Shown here one piece after another: positions 15,901-20,492 of a stretch of DNA of 20,492 nucleotides. Position numbers and translations under genes: made by a program. This stretch comes from an uncultured Bacillota bacterium (lineage in GTDB: Bacteria; Bacillota_I; Bacilli_A; Erysipelotrichales; Erysipelotrichaceae), in assembly GCA_900321955.1 (NCBI GenBank), contig ONXX01000004.1, positions 1-20,492 on the forward strand, in the 5' to 3' direction. A model generated the notes under the pieces. It searched no databases and was not told the origin of the DNA. It was given only the letters and a program-made list of their open reading frames with translations. Position 1 is the first letter of the stretch, and each line of letters starts with the position of its first letter.

Positions 15901-17142
15901 GTCGTTGGCCAGAACTCTGCCGTTCAAAGCCAGCTTGTCGTCGCTGGAGACTTCAACGATGGTCGGATGTGAGAAGATGTGTCTGAACGGGAAGGCCTCA
16001 ACATGAGTACCCTTGACCAGTTCTTCTCTTAAAACGTTTCTCTCCGCCTTCTCGATCCTGGTACCTGCCTTATAGAGCAGACTTCCATCTGCCTTATAAA
16101 GATCCTGTGCCAGAACGTGATGTTCAATACGGTCGATAACGTTGAGTTTCTTTCCTAATTTATATCTGCCTGCAGGGGTCAGATCGTACTTCTTCTGATC
16201 GAAGAACTTCGCATTCATCAGGTTGGCAGCACCTTCGACGGTCGGAACTTCATCCTGCTTCTGGTTCTTGTGCATTTCCAGTAAAGCAGCGTCCATCGTC
16301 TTGGTCTTATCAGCCTGCAGAGTATTGCTGATCTCTTCGTAAGCACCCAGGAAAGATGTATAGATGGCTTCATAGATGTTTAAGAATTCACGGTCATCAT
16401 TCTGATTGATCAGATCTTCGTAAACTTCCAAACCCATCGCCTTTAAGAACGTCTTGACCTTTTCCAGATCAAAACCGTCTTCGCCTCTTTCGAGGTTGAG
16501 CGAGAAGCCGATACACTTCAAAAGAATAGTCGATAAGATCTTACGCTTTCTGTCGACCGACATGTTCATGATGCGGCCTAAAGCGTTCTTCTTATCATCC
16601 GTCAGGAATTCCAGCCATGTACCACGGGATGGGATCAGTTCTCCGCTGAAAGCTTCCTTTCCGGTCTTGTCGTCGGTCTGCGTATCAAAATAAGCGCCAG
16701 GTGACCTGACGATCTGGGAAACGATAACTCTCTCAGCTCCATTAATGATAAAAGTGCCGGTCGGCGTCATCATCGGGAAATCGCCTAAAAAGACTTCTTC
16801 CTTCTTGGTGATGACTTCACCGGTATCTTCATCGATGATCTCCAACTCCATGTTGGCTTTTAATGGCGCACGATAATCTTCCTCACGATATTTTGTTTCG
16901 GCAACCGAGAACTTCGGCTCACCGAATTCAAAATTCAGCAATTTCAAGCGGATGTTTCCGCTATAGTTCTGAATCGGATAGATGTCATCAAACACTTCTT
17001 TGATTCCCTCTTTGGTAAACCATTTGAAGGAATCTGTCTGTACCTCTACTAAGTTAGGCAGTTCAAGATTACCACTAACCTTTGAATAGTCACGGCGAGT
17101 AGAATGCCTACCCGATTCCACGATCTTGTATGTTTGTTTCAT
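12988..17142 (-). CDS. rpoB: DNA-directed RNA polymerase subunit beta
   Basis: 1384 residues, about 190 more than Bacillus subtilis RpoB (recalled). The rifampicin-pocket region is at 649-681 ([13 protein letters not shown], then [11 protein letters not shown]), followed by [20 protein letters not shown]. The C-terminal third has the conserved [11 protein letters not shown] segment and [20 protein letters not shown]. At residue 667 the usual histidine of the pocket (E. coli His526) is Asn. Much of the extra length falls between RYKLGKKL (326-333) and GVGSTDDID (579-587). The C terminus carries an acidic tail. AAAGGACG precedes the ATG. It follows the methyltransferase gene by 38 bases with no terminator, as part of the rplJ operon. 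Confidence 0.98.
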   Translation of the reverse strand: MKQTYKIVESGRHSTRRDYSKVSGNLELPNLVEVQTDSFKWFTKEGIKEVFDDIYPIQNYSGNIRLKLLNFEFGEPKFSVAETKYREEDYRAPLKANMELEIIDEDTGEVITKKEEVFLGDFPMMTPTGTFIINGAERVIVSQIVRSPGAYFDTQTDDKTGKEAFSGELIPSRGTWLEFLTDDKKNALGRIMNMSVDRKRKILSTILLKCIGFSLNLERGEDGFDLEKVKTFLKAMGLEVYEDLINQNDDREFLNIYEAIYTSFLGAYEEISNTLQADKTKTMDAALLEMHKNQKQDEVPTVEGAANLMNAKFFDQKKYDLTPAGRYKLGKKLNVIDRIEHHVLAQDLYKADGSLLYKAGTRIEKAERNVLREELVKGTHVEAFPFRHIFSHPTIVEVSSDDKLALNGRVLANDIDLKDKTYFMGTVLTLDDVKKIAKEISTIRVYSGIIAKEVPLTSENFSAVMDYGQRLFVLGRLTDKNGNDVTVDDEQAMPYYLPDHDSYMLMSDKEAAIKARVDQGEKISAWLVGTACQVVNICNPSDENAKIRLIGIDPLNNKKCITMSDMLAFYNYMFTLLDGVGSTDDIDMLGNRRIRTVGELIQNQFRIGLSRMEKAVKEKMSITEIENATPKTLTNNRPLSGAIREFFSSSQLSQFMDQQNPLAELTNKRRISALGPGGLTRERAGFEVRDVHNSHYGRICPIETPEGQNIGLISYLTTYAKINEYGFIQTPYRKVDAKGNVSEDYIYLSADDENDYIIAQANEVVGGKLINDQVVARKAGETVLVNKSVVELADVSPKQIVSVAAACIPFLENDDASRALMGANMQRQAVPLLRPHAPYVGTGIEPKIAKDSGTGLICNDEGTVTYVDANRIVVTSKDGVEHEYRLEKFARSNAGTCINHRPIVEDGDTVKPGDIIADGPSMDDGELALGQNVTIAFMTWHGYNYEDAIIMSERMVKDDVYTSIHIDEYSIEKRKTKLGEEEITRDIPNVQEGACRNLDSRGIVMVGAEVKEGDILVGKVTPKGQSDASPEEKLLLAIFGEKSHEVRDNSLRVPHGGAGIVQSIRIFKRSEGYELGPGVTEVIKVYVVQKRKISEGDKMAGRHGNKGVISKILPIEDMPFMPDGTPVDIMLNPFGVPSRMNIGQVLEIHLGMAAKTLSEKTGKTVKFATPVFDGITNEELTEIMKEAGTSMDGKIVLRDGKTGEPYDERIAVGVMYMIKLAHMVDDKLHARATGPYSLVTQQPLGGKAQNGGQRFGEMEVWALEAYGAAHTLEEILTVKSDDINGRTKTYDAIIKGKRIPEPGIPESFNVLKNELQALALDVRMLDAEGNEVSISRSDEDDRDVEKASNATLVEDTEGLEVRDSIDEEEAPEAIMGLGMDEEEV

Positions 17143-17180
17143 TTGCGCCGTCCTTTCAAATAATTATGTACTCGGTATGG

Positions 17181-17768
17181 CTAAAAGCAGTCCAGGACAT
17201 AATAACCGCTGTCTCTTTCAATGATCTTTACCGTACCGAAAAGTGTTTCAAGTTTCGCTATGGATGACTTTGCTCCCTGAGCTTTGCGGATCACAATGTA
17301 GAGATGACCGCCCTCATTCAGCATGAACGCAGACTTCTCATACAGACCGTACACGACCGCCTTACCCGCCCTGATCGGCGGGTTAAGGACGATCGTATCG
17401 TATTTATGATCAAGCTTGGTAATATCATCACACAGATGAACTTTAATATCTGTCTTGTTGTTAGCACCATTCAGGATGGAGAGCTCAACAGCCCTCGGAT
17501 TGACCTCTGCCATTTCGACCTCGGTTTCCGGATGGAAACGTTTCAGGACGATCCCGATGGGACCATACCCCGAACCCAGGTCCAGCAGCGTCTTTCCCAG
17601 ATCCTTTGAATAGATGCTTCTGATCAGGATATAACTACCGTAATCGACATTGTCTTTCGAGAAAACGCCGTTGTCGGTAGTGAAACGGAAAACCTCATTA
17701 TCGAAATAATACGTGAATTCTTTTCTTTCAGAACTCAGATCGCTATTATCCGTATAATAATGGTTCAT
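17181..17768 (-). CDS. Class I SAM-dependent methyltransferase, YbxB/RsmC-like
   Basis: 195 residues. The SAM-binding loop DLGSGYGPIG is at 63-72, an acidic motif II residue is near 88 (AEVNPRA), and motif IV NPPIRAGK is at 129-136. The N-P-P-[IF]-R form is typical of the RsmC/RsmD-like N2-guanine methyltransferase group (MTS domain), so rRNA is the likely target. A methyltransferase at this place between rplL and rpoB is common in Bacillota (ybxB of Bacillus). It begins 7 bases after rplL with a weak Shine-Dalgarno (TTAGGT), so translation may depend on coupling. Exact target base unknown. Confidence 0.9.
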   Translation of the reverse strand: MNHYYTDNSDLSSERKEFTYYFDNEVFRFTTDNGVFSKDNVDYGSYILIRSIYSKDLGKTLLDLGSGYGPIGIVLKRFHPETEVEMAEVNPRAVELSILNGANNKTDIKVHLCDDITKLDHKYDTIVLNPPIRAGKAVVYGLYEKSAFMLNEGGHLYIVIRKAQGAKSSIAKLETLFGTVKIIERDSGYYVLDCF

Positions 17769-17775
17769 TACCTAA

Positions 17776-18147
<372 letters not shown>

Positions 18148-18190
18148 TGTAAATTTTTTCTCCTTTTTCTTCTAAATTTAAATTTTCAAA

Positions 18191-18757
18191 TTATGCAGCG
18201 GCTTCTGCTTCAGCCGGTGCTGCTTCTGCTGCAGGTGCAGCTTCTTCTGCCGCAGGGGCAGGTGTTCCAGCCTCCTTAGCTTCGGCAACAGCCTTGACGA
18301 CTCTTGCGAATGAGCTTACAGGTGACTGCAGACAGCTCAGTAACATAGAGAGCATGCCATCACGGTTAGGCAGTAATGATAACTCTTTGATTGTAGCTTC
18401 ATCGACAACCTTGCCTTCGACGATACCCTTCTTAAGTACCAGAGCTTTGTGTTTCTTCGCGAACTTAGCAAGTACTCTTGCCGGGGCAGTTGCATCTTCG
18501 GAGAATGCGAATGCATTCGGACCTTTCAGAGCGTCTTTGAGATCTTCAAATCCGCAGTCATCACATGCTCTTTCGACCATGGTGTTCTTGTAGACTTTGA
18601 AGTCGACTCCTTCTTCTCTGAGGCCACGTCTCAATTCTGTAACTTCGGCAACTGTAAGGCCGCGATACTCACAGACCAGTGTTGACTGAGAATCTTTGAT
18701 CTTCTTAGTGATCTCCTCAACGACTGCCTGCTTGTTACTTAATACAGCTTGATTCAT
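18191..18757 (-). CDS. rplJ: Ribosomal protein uL10
   Basis: 188 residues starting MNQAVLSNKQAVVEEI. Family marks: STLVCEYRGLTVAEVTELRR (about residues 24-43), an N-T-M-V-E-R-A segment, and GPNAFAFSEDATAPARVLAKF. The helix at about 140-165 should bind bL12 dimers. It ends in an alanine/glutamate/proline tail of some 25-30 residues, making it longer than usual (about 165-175). The frame is open to a more distant ATG (18814), but AGAGGAAAT just before 18757 and the family N terminus decide for the shorter start. The more distant ATG lies just past the attenuator terminator. It is the stalk base on 23S rRNA and the repressor of its own operon through the leader. Confidence 0.96.
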   Translation of the reverse strand: MNQAVLSNKQAVVEEITKKIKDSQSTLVCEYRGLTVAEVTELRRGLREEGVDFKVYKNTMVERACDDCGFEDLKDALKGPNAFAFSEDATAPARVLAKFAKKHKALVLKKGIVEGKVVDEATIKELSLLPNRDGMLSMLLSCLQSPVSSFARVVKAVAEAKEAGTPAPAAEEAAPAAEAAPAEAEAAA

Positions 18758-18787
18758 ATTTCCTCTTTCTAACACCCATATACTCAT

Positions 18788-18885
18788 AAAATAAAACCTG
18801 TATCCAATAGACACAGGTTAAAAATCATCTTCTGATCAACCTCGGTAACATGATTAAGGGATAGCCCCGTTACTGTCTATGGTAT
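18788..18885 (-). promoter_or_regulatory. L10 leader (autogenous control of rplJL-rpoBC)
   Basis: The minus-strand RNA reads CCAUAGACAG, then CGGGGCUAUCCC, CUUAAUC, and UUACCGAGGUU, the conserved elements of the Bacillota L10 leader, where uL10-bL12 binds a kink-turn rRNA mimic. It ends in an intrinsic terminator. The 5' strand AUAGACAG is complementary to the terminator's CUGUgUCUAU with a small bulge, offering an antiterminator. Excess uL10 should therefore promote termination. Confidence 0.88.
18795..18819 (-). terminator. Attenuator hairpin of the L10 leader
   Basis: Stem AACCTGTGTC/GATACAGGTT (7 firm pairs plus a G.T, T-A and C-G) followed by TTTATTTT on the minus strand, about 40 bases before the rplJ start. 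Confidence 0.88.
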
Positions 18886-18899
18886 ATCGATGCTCGATT

Positions 18900-18928
18900 A
18901 TTTTATCTCATTTCGATATAGAAATCAA
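18900..18928 (-). promoter_or_regulatory. SigA-type promoter of the rplJ operon
   Basis: TTGATT (18928-18923), a 17-base spacer and TAAAAT (18905-18900). The L10 leader begins about 15 bases further on. No terminator separates it from the permease gene upstream, so some read-through is possible. Confidence 0.78.
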
Positions 18929-18954
18929 GGTTTTCTTTTGATATAAGCCTTATT

Positions 18955-19800
18955 TTATCCTATTTTTTCATGAATAATCGGGATCAGAGACAGAATGATT
19001 AAAACGGAGCCGATCACCGTCAAGAGGGGAAGTTCATAGTGATAAAGGAGATTGGAAAACAACAGCGAAGTTATCGGCTCCAGAGTAGAGATAAATGCCG
19101 CAACAGTGCTTCCAAGACCAGAAATACCTTTGATCAGAAAGAGATTCCCTAACAGCAGCATGACACCGGCAAGGATCAGATACGGTAGTGGTTCTGCGTT
19201 TGTAAAGGAAGAAGGAAGATCTCCTCCATTTAATAAAAGAGTAAGCACAGTTGCGGTAAGGAAGATGTAGAAGCTTTTTGTATTGGGATCCGCATTCTGT
19301 ATCAAGCTGTGATCAACGATGCTCAAACAGCAAGCATAGGAGACTGCGGAAACCAAAGCATAGAAAATGCCGGAAAGATCATAGGAGACATCACCCTGAT
19401 TCAAAAGGATCAGTCCCGCAATGGAAAGAACAATGGCCAATAGCCTTTTTATGGAAAAGGCTTCATGAAACAAGAGCACTCCAAGCAAACAGACGATTGT
19501 CGGATAAGTGAAATGGATCGCGGTGACCAAACCGACTGGCATCTTAGTATAGGCAAGCGGAAGAAACAAGTCTGTTACAAAGATCATGAGACCGGCAAGA
19601 AAGAAATAAAACAGTTCCTTCTTGCTAGCCTTGAGATCGCTCTTATTCAAGATACACAGTAAAAAGGATCCGATCATAGCGACCAGAGATCCTGAAAATA
19701 AAACCGATGTGACATCCGCTCCTTTCAGCATCGCCATATTCTGAATCGAAGGATGGATACCGAAAAGAAGAGATGAAAGAATGACAAATACTATACTCAT
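18955..19800 (-). CDS. EamA/DMT-superfamily permease
   Basis: 281 residues, nearly all hydrophobic, with about ten membrane helices in two repeated EamA halves (about 1-135 and 145-280). The first half contains PLAYTKMPVGLVTAIHFTYP and the second half ends in STVAAFISTLEPITSLLFS and a last helix; these P-rich, T/E-containing helix ends are typical of the drug/metabolite transporter superfamily. Members export amino acids, nucleosides or other metabolites; the substrate is not readable. The ATG is immediately preceded by a pyrimidine run and no Shine-Dalgarno, and comes only 13 bases after the hairpin that ends the upstream gene. Function call at superfamily level only. Confidence 0.88.
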   Translation of the reverse strand: MSIVFVILSSLLFGIHPSIQNMAMLKGADVTSVLFSGSLVAMIGSFLLCILNKSDLKASKKELFYFFLAGLMIFVTDLFLPLAYTKMPVGLVTAIHFTYPTIVCLLGVLLFHEAFSIKRLLAIVLSIAGLILLNQGDVSYDLSGIFYALVSAVSYACCLSIVDHSLIQNADPNTKSFYIFLTATVLTLLLNGGDLPSSFTNAEPLPYLILAGVMLLLGNLFLIKGISGLGSTVAAFISTLEPITSLLFSNLLYHYELPLLTVIGSVLIILSLIPIIHEKIG

Positions 19801-19813
19801 AAGGGGAAAAAGG

Positions 19814-19835
19814 AAGCAGCAGATGACTGCTGCTT
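19814..19835 (-). terminator. Terminator of the BtpA-family gene
   Basis: Perfect 9-bp stem AAGCAGCAG/CTGCTGCTT with a TCAT loop, followed by CCTTTTT on the minus strand. It ends 13 bases before the start codon of the permease. Confidence 0.82.
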
Positions 19836-19844
19836 TAATTGGTT

Positions 19845-20492
19845 TTATAAGCTCTTTCTGAACTCCTTGACCACATCCATGAATTCTTTGACCCGATTGT
19901 AGTCGACCGGGTTTTCGAATTTGCCGTCAACTTTAAATGTGGTGGCACAGACCGCACCGTCGGAAGCAGACAGCTGTCTGACGATGTTGTCCTTGTTGCA
20001 GCCGGTATTGCAGAAGATCGGGGTCTTGATGACCGCATTCTTGACTTTGGTCAATACCTGGGTATCGGTCTCGGCACCGGCCGTCAATCCGGAAACGCAG
20101 ATCGCATCCGGCTTGCAGTTGAACTCTGTGGTCTTGGCAATGGCGGCGATATCTCTTTCGGCAATGTAGACCGCGGCTTCCGGCACGATGTTGTATAACA
20201 TCTTGATATGATCGGCACCGATTCTGTGTCTGTGTCTGGCAGTTTCGCCGGCATTGGTATTCCAGATGCCAAAGTCGGAAGCGTAGACACCGGAGATGAT
20301 CTCACGGATAAACTGTCCGCCGCTTGCCTTGGCGACATCTAAAGAGGAGATCGGATCCCATAAGCAGTTGACGCCATAAGGGATCGTTACTTCTTCCTTC
20401 ACACGGCCGATGACATAGGCCATCGCTGCCAAGGTGATCGGTTCCATCTTGGTCAGATAAGGAAGGGAATATTCGTTGGAGAACATGATGCC
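19845..20492 (-). CDS. BtpA/SgcQ-family TIM-barrel protein, C-terminal part
   Basis: 215 codons plus no visible start: the frame stays open to the window edge (G-I before MFSNEYSLPYL), so the N terminus is missing. The order IMFSNEYSLP, GVNCLWDP (38-45 from the first Met), GVYASDFGIWNTNAGE, DAICVSGLTAGAETD, CNTGCNKDN, and GAVCATTFKVDGKFENPVD matches the BtpA family (PF03437, COG0434), predicted TIM-barrel enzymes with substrate-binding loops at strand ends. Founding members affect photosystem I assembly (BtpA) or belong to a sugar-related operon (SgcQ); the reaction in Bacillota is unknown, with nucleoside or sugar metabolism suspected. It ends 9 bases before its terminator stem. Confidence 0.85.
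   Translation of the reverse strand, partial: GIMFSNEYSLPYLTKMEPITLAAMAYVIGRVKEEVTIPYGVNCLWDPISSLDVAKASGGQFIREIISGVYASDFGIWNTNAGETARHRHRIGADHIKMLYNIVPEAAVYIAERDIAAIAKTTEFNCKPDAICVSGLTAGAETDTQVLTKVKNAVIKTPIFCNTGCNKDNIVRQLSASDGAVCATTFKVDGKFENPVDYNRVKEFMDVVKEFRKSL

Noticed and set aside
18758..18814. Longer rplJ start at 18814
   Set aside because: It would add 19 residues not found in uL10 and cover the Shine-Dalgarno of the family-consistent start at 18757.

Overview
All 16 protein-coding genes I can support lie on the minus strand, so transcription runs from high to low coordinates. The content (rplJ-rplL-methyltransferase-rpoB-rpoC order, T-box and SAM riboswitches, L10 leader, MetNIQ and ECF-type transport, no outer-membrane genes) points to a Bacillota chromosome. 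A GC content near 50% (estimated by eye), a mollicute-like asparagine at the rifampicin-site histidine and a long RpoB suggest the Erysipelotrichia or a neighbouring lineage; this is inference.

Layout in transcription order. (1) 20492-19845: C-terminal part of a BtpA/SgcQ-type TIM-barrel protein with a terminator, then an EamA/DMT permease (19800-18955). (2) 18928-9111: a strong promoter, an L10-leader attenuator, then rplJ, rplL, a class I methyltransferase, rpoB and rpoC, closed by a 10-bp terminator. (3) 9093-5673: a phosphatidylserine decarboxylase-family gene whose stop codon sits in the loop of its own terminator, then two tandem paralogous secreted or anchored NlpC/P60 (C40) proteins. 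These three genes lack Shine-Dalgarno sequences and have -10-like boxes very close to their starts, so they may be leaderless or short-leader mRNAs. (4) 5611-1138: a methionine-acquisition block. A promoter and T-box (specifier most likely AUG) precede metQ-metN-metI and a tightly coupled alpha/beta hydrolase. A second promoter and a SAM riboswitch with its terminator then control a lone UPF0397-type ECF substrate-binding component, followed by two tandem terminators. (5) 1032-1: two esterase-family genes; the second runs off the window.

How it fits together. Uncharged tRNA-Met (through the T-box) and low SAM (through the riboswitch) would separately switch on a methionine ABC importer and an ECF permease component less than 4 kb apart, so the block reads two linked metabolites with two RNA sensors. 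The ribosomal-protein/RNA-polymerase operon is under standard L10 autogenous control.

I found no CRISPR array, tRNA, rRNA, insertion sequence or phage module, and no clearly undescribed multi-gene system. The points most worth following are the RpoB rifampicin-site asparagine, the RpoB insertion, the P4-less SAM riboswitch controlling an orphan ECF component, and the cluster of Shine-Dalgarno-free genes.
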